Source of the DNA: Spyradocola merdavium
GTDB taxonomy: Bacteria > Bacillota > Clostridia > Christensenellales > UBA1750
DNA: 27,684 bases
Direction of reading: 5' to 3'
NCBI GenBank assembly: GCA_018711265.1
Contig: DVIM01000027.1
Location: forward strand, 1 to 27,684
Position numbers and translations under genes: made by a program
The notes under the pieces: generated by a model
Told to the model about the DNA's origin: nothing
The model's input: only the letters and a program-made list of their open reading frames with translations
Database searches by the model: none
Part shown: positions 1 through 6,898 of the stretch, in pieces
Layout: every line of letters starts with the position of its first letter
How positions within the stretch are numbered: position 1 is the first letter of the stretch

Positions 1-44
1 TGCGCGATGATGCAGAAATTGCGGATGGTGTCTTCTCTCTTCAT
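1..44 (-). CDS. lepA: Elongation factor 4 (LepA), N-terminal fragment
   Basis: Only the first 14 codons are inside the window; the gene continues beyond base 1. The visible N-terminus ends in RNFCIIA followed by the start of a His codon. This matches the segment just before the GTPase P-loop of LepA/EF4, the ribosome back-translocating GTPase. The related BipA/TypA usually has RNIAIIAH here, so Phe-Cys favours LepA, but 14 residues cannot exclude TypA. The ATG lies 6 bases after the stop of the upstream pyrophosphatase gene. Its ribosome site AAGGA sits inside the last codons of that gene, so the two are probably translated from one transcript. Confidence 0.6.
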   Translation of the reverse strand, partial: MKREDTIRNFCIIA

Positions 45-50
45 GGTTTT

Positions 51-629
51 CTAATCCTTGCGCTCCTTCTCTTGCAAAAAGCGGCCCAGTTTCATGAGCG
101 CGCGCCCGTCCCGGAGGATGAAGGCGTTCAGCTCCTCCTGCGTGAATTCCGCCGTCGTCTTTTCCGCGCCGTCGGGGATGAAGAGGCGCCAGAGCGGGCT
201 CTTCTGCTCCGGCCGGTCCCCGCCGCGCAGCGCCTGCGCCACGCTCCCCGCCGTCTCGGAGGAGAAGAGGCGGATCTCCTCCCCGTCCCAATAGGCCACG
301 CACTGCCGGAAGCGGCAGCGCCGGTCCTGCTCGCCCGCCATGAGCTTTGCGATGCCCTCGACGCCGATCGTGCGCAGGACGAAGTTCACATTCGTCCCCG
401 GAAAGCCGCGCAGCGCGTCGATGAAGAACCCGGCGTCCTGCACGAAGAAGGGCGCGGGGACCGTCTTTGCGGCCTGGCAGACCTTGGCGCGCGCGATCTG
501 CGCAAGGTCGTCGCTGCGCGGCTCGTCAAAGTCCGCCTTTGCGCCGCGGACCTCGACCCCAAAGCGGCCGAGGGCGCGCTGCGCCTCGAGGAGCTTGCCC
601 GGGTTCCCCGTGACAAAGTACAGCGCCAT
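51..629 (-). CDS. Divergent HAM1/RdgB-type non-canonical purine NTP pyrophosphatase
   Basis: The 192-residue protein looks like the ITPase/HAM1 family, which hydrolyses ITP, dITP and XTP to monophosphates to cleanse the nucleotide pool. It has the N-terminal TGNPGK substrate loop (residues 7-12), the acidic QDAGFFIDAL segment with Asp65 at the usual catalytic position, and GFPG (75-78). The pattern is closer to the shorter archaeal-like branch than to classic RdgB. Two family motifs are eroded. The Gly/Phe-rich GFGFDPxF segment reads as SPLWRLFIP, and the base-contacting SHR near the C-terminus reads as LRD. Activity or specificity may therefore differ. It starts 13 bases after the sigH stop with an AAAGGGGAAG ribosome site. 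Confidence 0.75.
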   Translation of the reverse strand: MALYFVTGNPGKLLEAQRALGRFGVEVRGAKADFDEPRSDDLAQIARAKVCQAAKTVPAPFFVQDAGFFIDALRGFPGTNVNFVLRTIGVEGIAKLMAGEQDRRCRFRQCVAYWDGEEIRLFSSETAGSVAQALRGGDRPEQKSPLWRLFIPDGAEKTTAEFTQEELNAFILRDGRALMKLGRFLQEKERKD

Positions 630-642
630 GGATCTTCCCCTT

Positions 643-1281
643 TCAGAAGTCTGCCTTGATGTTGAGCGACTTTTCCAGCTTGCGCTTGACGCGCTGGAGC
701 GCGTTGTCGATGGATTTTACGTGCCGGTGCAGGTCGTGCGCGATCTCCTGGTAGCTCTTTCCCTCCAGGTACGAGGTGAGCACCTCCATCTCCAGGTCGC
801 TCAGGACCTCGGAGATGCGGTTTTCCACGCTGGAGTAGTCCTCCTGGGAGATGAGCAGCTCCTCGGGCCCGGCCATCTGCACCTCGCTGAGCACGTCCAT
901 GAGCGTGCGGTCGGACTCCTCGTCGTAGATCGGGCGGTTGAGCGAGACGTAGGAGTTCAAGGGGATGTGCTTCTGGCGGGTGGCGGTCTTGATGGCGGTG
1001 ATGATCTGCCGCGTGACGCAGAGCTCCGCAAACGCGCGGAAGGAGGAGAGCTTGTCCGGCCGGAAGTCGCGTATGGCCTTGAACAGCCCGATCATCCCCT
1101 CCTGGACGATGTCCTCGTGGTCCGCGCCGATCAGGAAGTAGGAGCGCGCCTTGGAGCGGACGAAGTTCTTATACTTATTGAGAAGGAACTCCTGCGCGGC
1201 GTCGTCGCCGTCGCGGGCGAGCAGCGCGATCTCCTCGTCCGTCATTTCCTCGTATCGTTCCTTCTTGAGGCCTTCCGGCAT
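643..1281 (-). CDS. sigH: RNA polymerase sporulation sigma factor SigH (Spo0H)
   Basis: The 212-residue sigma-70 family protein closely matches SigH, which directs transition-state and early sporulation transcription. Visible signatures are the region 2 block ARSYFLIGADHEDIVQEG, the RQIITAIKTATRQKHIPLN stretch, and a region 4 helix-turn-helix ending in HRHVKSIDNALQRVKRKLEK. An upstream in-frame TTG at 1308 exists. However, the AAAAGGGGGGAAGG ribosome site lies between it and the ATG at 1281, so 1281 is chosen. Its place directly after rlmB and rae1 is the classic Bacillota order. Presence of SigH suggests, but does not prove, a spore former. Confidence 0.95.
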   Translation of the reverse strand: MPEGLKKERYEEMTDEEIALLARDGDDAAQEFLLNKYKNFVRSKARSYFLIGADHEDIVQEGMIGLFKAIRDFRPDKLSSFRAFAELCVTRQIITAIKTATRQKHIPLNSYVSLNRPIYDEESDRTLMDVLSEVQMAGPEELLISQEDYSSVENRISEVLSDLEMEVLTSYLEGKSYQEIAHDLHRHVKSIDNALQRVKRKLEKSLNIKADF

Positions 1282-1317
1282 TCGGCCTTCCCCCCTTTTG
1301 CCGCCCAATGGCAGCCC

Positions 1318-1845
1318 TTACTCGTTCCCGGGCGCGCGCCGCATCTCCTCCAGGCGGCGGCGCACGTCCTCCGGCAGGCGGTCCTCGATGGTCTTGACCT
1401 GGTCGGCCTTCTGCGGCCGGTTGTGGCCCGCCTGCGCGCTCTTGGCGCTGCGCACGATGGCGCGCATCTCCTTGGCCGGGATGCGCACGGCGCCGCGCGT
1501 AAAGATCACGTTCTGCTCCGTCGCGTCGGAGGTCGCCACCCGGATGGCCTGCCGGGAGAACCGCGGCAGGTTCGCCATCCGCTCGTCCACCGTGCGCTCG
1601 ATGAAGCGGTCCGCCGTCTCGCTGCGCTTGGTGAAGATGACGTCGATGCCCGCGACGCGCTCGACGCTGGTCTTGGGCTTATCGCCCTTGTATCCATCGA
1701 ACACGAGCATCAGCTCGTCCCCGGTGAACCCCGCAAAGTCCGCCAGCATCGAGATCAGCAGCTCTCGCGACTGGGAGATGTCCTTTAGGTCGCGGAACTC
1801 CGGCCAGGCGCCGATCATGTTGTAGCCGTCCACAAGGTACAGCAT
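1318..1845 (-). CDS. rae1: Ribosome-dependent mRNA endonuclease Rae1 (YacP, NYN domain)
   Basis: The 175-residue NYN/PIN-like nuclease begins with LVDGYNMIGAWPE, the family hallmark carrying the first acidic metal ligand. LVFDGYKGD around residue 50 and ATSDATEQN near residue 105 hold further acidic residues. In Bacillus subtilis Rae1 cleaves mRNA in the ribosomal A site; the same role is inferred here. The ATG follows the rlmB stop by 4 bases, with GGGG in the rlmB end serving as ribosome site. A 36-base gap separates its stop from the sigH start. The C-terminal tail is Arg/Glu-rich. Confidence 0.9.
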   Translation of the reverse strand: MLYLVDGYNMIGAWPEFRDLKDISQSRELLISMLADFAGFTGDELMLVFDGYKGDKPKTSVERVAGIDVIFTKRSETADRFIERTVDERMANLPRFSRQAIRVATSDATEQNVIFTRGAVRIPAKEMRAIVRSAKSAQAGHNRPQKADQVKTIEDRLPEDVRRRLEEMRRAPGNE

Positions 1846-1849
1846 GGCT

Positions 1850-2626
1850 TCAGCCCCTTTGCCGCGCGATCTCGGCCAGGATCACGCCCGCGGCCACGGA
1901 GGCGTTGAGCGAGTCGATGTGCCCCTTCATGGGGATGGAGACGACCTGGTCGCACGTCTCCCGCACAAGGCGGCTCACGCCCTGGCCCTCCGCGCCGATG
2001 ACCAGCGCGCACCCGCCGGAAAAGTTCACCCGGCGGTAGTCCTCGCCGTCCATGTCCGTGGCGTAGGTCCAGACGTTCTGCGCCTTGAGGGTTTCGAGCG
2101 CGCGCGTCAGGTTCGTCACCCGCGCCACCTTGATCCACTCCAGCGCGCCGGCCGCGGCCTTCATCGCCGCCGGGGTCAGCCCCACGGCCCGCCGCTCCGG
2201 GAGAATCACGCCGTGCGCGCCCATGCACTCGGCCGTGCGCACGATGGCGCCCAGGTTGTGCGGGTCCGTGATGCCGTCCAGCACCACGAGGAAGGGCGGC
2301 TCGCCCTTTTCCCGCGCGAGGGCCAGGATCTCCTCCAGCGTGGAATAGGCGTACATCGAGGCCAGCGCCGCGACGCCCTGGTGGTTCTCGGCCATCTCGT
2401 CCAGGCGGCGGCGGTCCACCTCCTGCACGACGACGCCCTTTTCGCGGGCGAGGGCCAGGATCTCCCGCAGGGACCCGGTCGCCTCGCCCCGGCTCACGAG
2501 CAGCTTTTCCATGTCGCGCCCCGCGCGCAGGGCCTCGCGCACGGCGTTGCGGCCGACGATGAGGTTTTCCGGCGTCTCCCGCGGCGCCTCGCGCCGGGGC
2601 CGGAAGTTCGAGGATCGCTCCGTCAT
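1850..2626 (-). CDS. rlmB: 23S rRNA (guanosine-2'-O-)-methyltransferase RlmB (SpoU family)
   Basis: This is a 258-residue SpoU/TrmH-class knotted methyltransferase that modifies a guanosine of 23S rRNA using S-adenosylmethionine. The N-terminal substrate-binding domain begins near residue 21 (ENLIVGRNAVREAL). The three SpoU motifs follow: NLGAIVRTAECMGAHGVI, LVIGAEGQGVSRLV, and VSIPMKG-SLNASVAAG, which form the SAM-binding knot. The open frame extends far upstream, but that part overlaps thyX. The ATG at 2626 overlaps the thyX stop as ATGA and has a strong purine ribosome site (GGAGGGAGAAGGA), implying translational coupling. It could also be labelled TrmH family protein. Confidence 0.93.
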   Translation of the reverse strand: MTERSSNFRPRREAPRETPENLIVGRNAVREALRAGRDMEKLLVSRGEATGSLREILALAREKGVVVQEVDRRRLDEMAENHQGVAALASMYAYSTLEEILALAREKGEPPFLVVLDGITDPHNLGAIVRTAECMGAHGVILPERRAVGLTPAAMKAAAGALEWIKVARVTNLTRALETLKAQNVWTYATDMDGEDYRRVNFSGGCALVIGAEGQGVSRLVRETCDQVVSIPMKGHIDSLNASVAAGVILAEIARQRG

Positions 2627-3363
2627 TCCTTCTCCCTCCTCTCCTGGCAGGCAGCCCTGCGCGCGCGGACCTCGTCCGCCCGGCCGCAGCTCCGCTTGCC
2701 CTCGGGGCAGGCGCCCCGCACGCAGCCGGGGCCCGCGTCCGCGAACACCGCCGGCGCAAGGGGCGCGACGAGTGCATACATCTGCCAGGCGAGCTCCCGG
2801 ATCTCCCACTGCGCGCGGTTGCACATGCGCAGGGAGAAGAAGTGCAGGAGCTCCCGGGCGTTCATCGTGACGGTCATGCGCGTGGCCGCCGCGCCCGGCA
2901 GCACGAAGCGCGCGTCCTCGGCCGCGTCCTCGCCCAGGGCCTCGGTCCACTCGTCGTACCAGCGCTGCATGGTCTTCATCTGCGCGAGGTACTTCTCCTG
3001 CGCCGCGGGGCCGAGGCCGCGAATGCGCGGGGGGCACACATAGTCAAATACCTCCTGGCCCGCGACCGAAACGTAGCGCTGGCTCTGCACGGAGAAGCTG
3101 GCCAGGCGGTGGCGCGTGATCTGCGCAAGGAGCGTGCGCGAAACGCCCTCGATGCCGAAGGTGAAGGAGGCGTGCTCCACGACCGAGGTGTGGCCGCTGG
3201 CGAGCACCCGCCGGATATAGGCCGCGTTGTCCGCGGTCTCGGCCTTGTCGCGCAGGCCGTCCAGGTCCAGCGCGGAATAGCAGGTGCGCGAGGCCATGGC
3301 GATGATTTTCTCCGGCTCCGGCGTGTGGGCGATGAGCGTTACGTGCAGTTTCACTTCCGGCAT
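2623..3363 (-). CDS. thyX: FAD-dependent thymidylate synthase ThyX
   Basis: This 246-residue flavoprotein makes dTMP from dUMP with methylene-tetrahydrofolate and reduced FAD. The diagnostic ThyX signature RHRxxSxxxxSxR is present as RHRLASFSVQSQR. Upstream are the family's SRTCYS and SGHTSVVEHASFTFGIEGVSR segments, and downstream is the ELLHFFSLRMCNRAQWEIR helix. The C-terminal tail is Cys-rich (GPGC, GACPEG, SCGR), a pattern I associate with clostridial ThyX. The gene overlaps mrnC by 13 bases and rlmB by 4, so it is embedded in the operon between two RNA-processing genes. GAGGAGG precedes the ATG. Confidence 0.96.
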   Translation of the reverse strand: MPEVKLHVTLIAHTPEPEKIIAMASRTCYSALDLDGLRDKAETADNAAYIRRVLASGHTSVVEHASFTFGIEGVSRTLLAQITRHRLASFSVQSQRYVSVAGQEVFDYVCPPRIRGLGPAAQEKYLAQMKTMQRWYDEWTEALGEDAAEDARFVLPGAAATRMTVTMNARELLHFFSLRMCNRAQWEIRELAWQMYALVAPLAPAVFADAGPGCVRGACPEGKRSCGRADEVRARRAACQERREKE

Positions 3364-3749
3364 GGGGGTTCCTCCTCTGTGCGTCGTATGGCGGCAAAGA
3401 GCTCCTCCAGCCGCGAATGTCTTCCCAATAAATACAGGTAGCCCACCAGCGCCTCTAGGGCGGTGGCGCGGGCGTAGTCCCCGGGGTCCTGGTTCTTGGG
3501 CGGGCGGGAGTGGGCGTTGCGGCCGCGCCGCGCCACGTCCGCCTCCTCCTCGGTCAAAAGCGGCTCCACCGCCGCAAAGGCCCGCGCCTGCGCCGCGGCG
3601 TTGACGCGCGCCACCGCCCGCCTGTGCAGCTGGCGCACGCTCTCGTCGTGCTCCTCCAGCGCGCGGCCGCGCGCGTAGAGATCATAAACCGTGTCGCCGA
3701 TGAAGGCCAACTGCAGGCCGTTGAGGCGGCGCACACTCGCTTCTTCCAA
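3351..3749 (-). CDS. mrnC: Mini-ribonuclease III (MrnC), dimeric RNase III-like
   Basis: This small RNase III catalytic domain lacks a double-stranded RNA-binding domain. In Bacillus subtilis it matures 23S rRNA ends. It carries LNGLQLAFIGDTVYDLY, with the catalytic Asp in GD, then VARRGRNAHS and the second acidic motif ATALEALVGYLYLLGR. The frame opens with a GTG at 3779, but that lies about 10 bases from the expected transcript start and has no ribosome site. The TTG at 3749 has AGGCGAGGA about 6 bases upstream and gives a family-typical 132 residues, so it is preferred. It is the first gene of the minus-strand operon and overlaps thyX. Confidence 0.92.
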   Translation of the reverse strand: MEEASVRRLNGLQLAFIGDTVYDLYARGRALEEHDESVRQLHRRAVARVNAAAQARAFAAVEPLLTEEEADVARRGRNAHSRPPKNQDPGDYARATALEALVGYLYLLGRHSRLEELFAAIRRTEEEPPCRK

Positions 3750-3796
3750 AGAACATCCTCGCCTTCCCGCTGCCTGCACGCACAGGTCAGCAGTTT

Positions 3797-3825
3797 ATTA
3801 TAGCATATCCACGGCGGCGGCTCAA
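3797..3825 (-). promoter_or_regulatory. Sigma-A promoter of the mrnC-to-lepA operon
   Basis: On the minus strand a -35 element TTGAGC (3820-3825) and a consensus -10 TATAAT (3797-3802) are 17 bases apart. The -10 is preceded by TGC, giving an extended -10 element. Transcription would begin near 3790, about 40 bases before the preferred mrnC TTG. Confidence 0.8.
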
Positions 3826-3847
3826 GCTGCGCAAGCCCCGCCTTTGC

Positions 3848-3890
3848 GCAAAAAAACGACCTCCCCGCTTCTTTTGTTGCAGGGAGGCCG
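3848..3890 (-). terminator. Intrinsic terminator after thiT
   Basis: Read on the minus strand, GGCCTCCC pairs with GGGAGGTC (8 pairs, one G-T) around a loop rich in A, and is followed by a run of seven T. It lies 14 bases after the thiT stop and separates thiT from the mrnC promoter. Confidence 0.8.
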
Positions 3891-3903
3891 CGTGCGCGGC
3901 GCG

Positions 3904-4548
3904 TCAGGCCTTGGCGCGCGCGCCGAGGTTGCGGGCGAAGCGCCGCACCGGCGGGATGAAGCCGATCACCGCGCAGATGAGCGCGTCCACGCCGACGCTT
4001 GTGAGGTTATAGCCCAGGGAATAGACCAGCGGGTCCATGCCCTCGGGCGCGTAGTCGGCAAAGTAGACCACGCCGGAGAGCACATGGCAGATCACGCGCA
4101 CGACGCCCGCCACGATGACGCCGACGGAGAAATTGAGCGGCGAGTCCCACTTGCGGAAGAGCGCTACCAGCGCCAGCAGGCCGAAGGGCAGTATGTAGTC
4201 CAGCGCCGCCTGCACCCAGCCGACGATATAGGGATCCTGGAACATCTGCAAAATGCCGTAGGCCACGCCGCAGAGTATGCCGGGGCCAAAGCCGTAGGCG
4301 TAGGCGAACATCATCACCGGCAACATGGAGGCCGGGGTGATGGAGCCGCCCTGGGGCATGTGCACCAGGCGGATGTAGGAAAGGACAAAGCCGATGGCGA
4401 TGCACAGCGCGCCGGTGGCGAGCATCTTGGCGTTCCACTTGACCTTGGGGGTGACCAGGGCCAGGATCACGCCGAAGGCCACGATCAGCGCCAGCGCGAT
4501 CCAGGTGGCAGCGGGGATCTCCAGAAACTTGCCGAAGATTTCTTCCAT
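3904..4548 (-). CDS. thiT: Energy-coupling factor thiamine transporter S component ThiT
   Basis: This 214-residue multi-pass membrane protein is the thiamine-binding S component that works with a shared ECF ATPase module, which is not in the window. Family motifs are clear: PQGGSITPASMLPVMMFAYAYG, then GVAYGILQMFQDPYIVGWVQAALDY, and HVLSGVVYFADYAPEG followed by YSLGYN. These contain the aromatic and polar residues that line the thiamine pocket. About six membrane segments are visible. The longer frame starting at 4653 would run through the leader terminator, so the ATG at 4548 with AGGAGT upstream is chosen. It lies downstream of a TPP riboswitch, which supports the substrate call. Confidence 0.95.
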   Translation of the reverse strand: MEEIFGKFLEIPAATWIALALIVAFGVILALVTPKVKWNAKMLATGALCIAIGFVLSYIRLVHMPQGGSITPASMLPVMMFAYAYGFGPGILCGVAYGILQMFQDPYIVGWVQAALDYILPFGLLALVALFRKWDSPLNFSVGVIVAGVVRVICHVLSGVVYFADYAPEGMDPLVYSLGYNLTSVGVDALICAVIGFIPPVRRFARNLGARAKA

Positions 4549-4591
4549 GGGGAAAGGACTCCTCTCTTCTCGCCGGGCGGCAGACGGGCGT

Positions 4592-4622
4592 AAAAAAACC
4601 GTGCTCAGCCTGATGAACACGG
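4592..4622 (-). terminator. Leader terminator of the TPP riboswitch (expression platform)
   Basis: On the minus strand CCGTGTTCA pairs with TGAGCACGG (9 pairs, one G-T) around the loop TCAGGC, and is followed by seven T. It sits between the aptamer and the thiT ribosome site. That is the layout of a riboswitch that terminates transcription when thiamine pyrophosphate is bound. Confidence 0.85.
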
Positions 4623-4680
4623 GATGCGTACACGTTGTGCAAAGGGCGCGCAAATCCAGCGCGCGAGCCTTGACTTATGC

Positions 4681-4758
4681 GCTTCCCTACGGTAGGATTA
4701 ACTACACAGGTTCAAAGGGTTGAAGCTCCGCTTCTCTCAGCCCAAGGGCTCCCCCAGC
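4681..4758 (-). ncRNA. TPP riboswitch aptamer (THI element) controlling thiT
   Basis: Read on the minus strand, the segment carries the conserved THI-box pieces in order: GGGGGAGCCC, then GGGCTGAGA, then ACCCTTTGAACCTG, then GTTAATCCTACCGTAGGGAA. The closing helix pairs GCT at the 5' end with AGC at the 3' end. The family senses thiamine pyrophosphate. Paired with the terminator at 4592-4622, it is predicted to shut off thiT when the cofactor is plentiful. Confidence 0.95.
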
Positions 4759-4771
4759 TTTTTCGATGTAG

Positions 4772-4800
4772 ATCATACGCGTTCCGCCGCCGTTTGTCAA
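4772..4800 (-). promoter_or_regulatory. Sigma-A promoter of the riboswitch-thiT transcript
   Basis: On the minus strand TTGACA (4795-4800, perfect consensus) is followed after 17 bases by TATGAT (4772-4777, five of six). Transcription would begin just upstream of the TPP aptamer. Confidence 0.85.
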
Positions 4801-4843
4801 GTCCTGCGGGCAGATTTTTCGACGCAAAAGGGGGAATTTTCCG

Positions 4844-5422
4844 TTGAGACGCCATTTTTTCGCCTACATGTCCCGCATGAAGCACATCAAGCGCTGGGCG
4901 CTGATGCGCAACACCTGGCAGGAGGACATCGCCCAGCACTCCCTGCAGGTCTCCATGATCGCCCACGCCCTGGCGCTGCTGCGCAACCGGCGCTTCGGCG
5001 GCGGCGCGGACCCGGAGCGCGCGGCGCTGCTCGCCCTCTACCACGAGGCGCCGGAGGTCATCACCGGGGACCTGGCCACGCCCATCAAGTACTTCAACCC
5101 CGGCATCCGCTCGGCCTACAAGGAGATCGAGGGCATCGCGGCCAAGAAGCTGCACTCCATGCTCCCGGAGGACCTGCAGGGCGACTATGCGCACCTGCTC
5201 CTGACCCCGGAGAGCGATCCCGAGTGGCCGCGCGTCAAGGCCGCGGACAAGATCGCCGCCTACATCAAGTGCGTGGAAGAACTGCGCGCGGGCAACGACG
5301 AGTTCGCGCGCGCGGGCGAGTCCATCCTCGCCCAGATCGAGGCGCTGGACCTGCCCGAGGCGCGGGCGTTTCTCTCGGAGTTCCTGCCCTCCTTCCGCCT
5401 GACGATGGACGAGCTGAACTGA
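4844..5422 (+). CDS. YfbR-like HD-domain 5'-deoxynucleotidase
   Basis: This 192-residue HD-superfamily phosphohydrolase is related to YfbR, which removes phosphate from deoxynucleoside 5'-monophosphates in the cytoplasm. The N-terminus HFFAYMSRMKHIKRWALMRN and the following EDIAQHSLQV segment (metal-binding His) match the family. LYHEAPEVITGDLATPIKYF gives the HD-type acidic and His ligands, and KAADKIAAYIKCVEE supplies the distal Asp. The start is TTG at 4844: a ribosome site AAGGGGGA lies 8 bases upstream, and the conserved HFFAY begins right after it. It is divergent from thiT; I see no convincing promoter for it. Confidence 0.88.
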   Translation: MRRHFFAYMSRMKHIKRWALMRNTWQEDIAQHSLQVSMIAHALALLRNRRFGGGADPERAALLALYHEAPEVITGDLATPIKYFNPGIRSAYKEIEGIAAKKLHSMLPEDLQGDYAHLLLTPESDPEWPRVKAADKIAAYIKCVEELRAGNDEFARAGESILAQIEALDLPEARAFLSEFLPSFRLTMDELN

Positions 5423-5455
5423 GGCGCGCGCCGTAACAATTGCGCGCCGCGCATC
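5423..5455 (+). terminator. Possible terminator hairpin after the YfbR-like gene
   Basis: GGCGCGC (5423-5429) pairs perfectly with GCGCGCC (5442-5448) around a 12-base loop, directly after the stop codon. The following bases contain only a loose T-rich stretch (CGTTTATT), so termination is uncertain. Confidence 0.35.
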
Positions 5456-5553
5456 GTTTATTCATCAGTCCCCGGCGCAGCCGGGCGCCCGCTTTTGAGA
5501 ATGGTTTTGCACGTTTTCTTTTTTCCCTTCATCCCTGAAATTGGAGGCCGCTC

Positions 5554-6852
5554 ATGATCCGCAAAATCCTGCTCTTCCTGCTCTGTTTCTGTCTGCTGTT
5601 CGCTTCGGCCTGCTCCACACAGACCCCGTCCGAGGGCTCGTCCGCGCCGTCGGCCTCTCCGGACGCCTCCGCATCCGCCGAGACCCCCGCGCCGGGCGGC
5701 GCGGCTTCGGGCGCGCCGGCGGAGACGTTCGATCCCACGCTCGTGTCCGATGCCCTGATGCAGACGGAGGAATTCTCCCTGCAGCTCATGCAGAACCTCC
5801 GGACCGCGTACACGGAGGGGAACACGCTCTTTTCCCCGCTCGCCTTCAACGCCTCCATGGCCGCGCTCTACGCCGCGGCCGAGGGCGACACCGAGGAGGA
5901 ACTGCGCGTGCTCATGGGCTACCAGACCGAGCCCGCCGACACGGTGAGCACCTTGACCTATCTCATCTCCACCGTGGACAGCGCGCGCTTTTCCCTGGGC
6001 AACAGCCTGCACCTGACCAAGCGCGTCGGCTTTTCCGAGTCCTTTATCGACAACGTGACCACGCCGCTGCGCATCAGCACCTATTCGCAGGACTACGCGG
6101 ATCAGGCCACCTTCCAGTCCATCAACGCCTGCGCGGAGCTGCTGACCGACGGCCGCGTGTCCACGATCCTCGAATCCACGGCCGCGGCGGACACGCTCTA
6201 CCTGCTCTCCGCCTTCAGCCTGAACGGCGCCTTTGACCTGCCCTTTGACCCGGAGAGCACGACGGCCGCCTCCTTTGAGAGCCCGACGGGCCTGGTCTCC
6301 ACGCAGATGATGACGGGCGACTTTGTCACGGGCTATGCCGAGGACGAGTACATGCAGATGGTCAGCCTGCCCATGAACGGCGGCGCCATGGAGCTCAAGC
6401 TCATCCTCCCGCGCGAGGGCGGCGCCCAGGCGTTTGACGAGGCCTTCCCGCAGTATGCGGACACCTGGCTTGCGCCGGAGACGCCCACGTCCCACTCCGT
6501 GCACCTGAGCCTGCCCTCCTTCACCGTCAACAGCGGGGCAAGCTACCTGGAGATCCTCACCTCCATGGGCCTGAACACCACCCTGCGCGCGCAGAGCGTG
6601 GACCTGAGCGGGATGCTCAGCCCCGACCTCGTGCTGCCCACGCCGCTCAACGACATCTTCTCCGTGGCGAGCCTGACCGTGACGGAGAGCGGCATCAACG
6701 CCGAGGCGGGCGCGGAGCCCGTGCCGGCCGAGTCCTCCGAGGAGAGCGTGGAGCTCACGTTCGACCGCCCGTTCCTGATGGCGGTGACGGACACGCAGAC
6801 CGGCGTCCTGCTCGCCATGGGCTGGGTCAACACGGTCAACGAGTCCAAGTAA
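5554..6852 (+). CDS. Serpin-family lipoprotein (predicted extracellular protease inhibitor)
   Basis: The 432-residue precursor has a lipoprotein signal peptide ending in LLFASAC (lipid-modified Cys20). A Ser/Ala/Pro-rich linker to about residue 58 follows, then a full-length serpin fold. Serpin signatures include NTLFSPLAFNASMAALYAAAEGDTEEEL, SAFSLNGAFDLPFDPEST, MVSLPM-MELKLILP, and the C-terminal FDRPFLMAVTDTQTGVLLAMGWV. The reactive-centre loop lies between Gly380 and Phe403; by length the scissile bond falls near Glu393-Ser394-Ser395. The hinge (INAEAGAE) has Ile at P14 and glutamates instead of the usual small residues, so inhibitory action is not assured. GGAGG precedes the ATG and a strong terminator follows. 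Confidence 0.9.
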   Translation: MIRKILLFLLCFCLLFASACSTQTPSEGSSAPSASPDASASAETPAPGGAASGAPAETFDPTLVSDALMQTEEFSLQLMQNLRTAYTEGNTLFSPLAFNASMAALYAAAEGDTEEELRVLMGYQTEPADTVSTLTYLISTVDSARFSLGNSLHLTKRVGFSESFIDNVTTPLRISTYSQDYADQATFQSINACAELLTDGRVSTILESTAAADTLYLLSAFSLNGAFDLPFDPESTTAASFESPTGLVSTQMMTGDFVTGYAEDEYMQMVSLPMNGGAMELKLILPREGGAQAFDEAFPQYADTWLAPETPTSHSVHLSLPSFTVNSGASYLEILTSMGLNTTLRAQSVDLSGMLSPDLVLPTPLNDIFSVASLTVTESGINAEAGAEPVPAESSEESVELTFDRPFLMAVTDTQTGVLLAMGWVNTVNESK

Positions 6853-6857
6853 GACAG

Positions 6858-6895
6858 ATCCCCCGGTTCCCTGCGCAGGGACCGGGGGATTTTTG
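6858..6895 (+). terminator. Intrinsic terminator after the serpin gene
   Basis: ATCCCCCGGTTCCCTG pairs with CAGGGACCGGGGGAT with a single bulged T, giving a very stable hairpin followed by five T. It lies 6 bases after the serpin stop. The opposite strand lacks a clear T run, so it mainly serves the serpin. Confidence 0.92.
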
Positions 6896-6898
6896 CAC

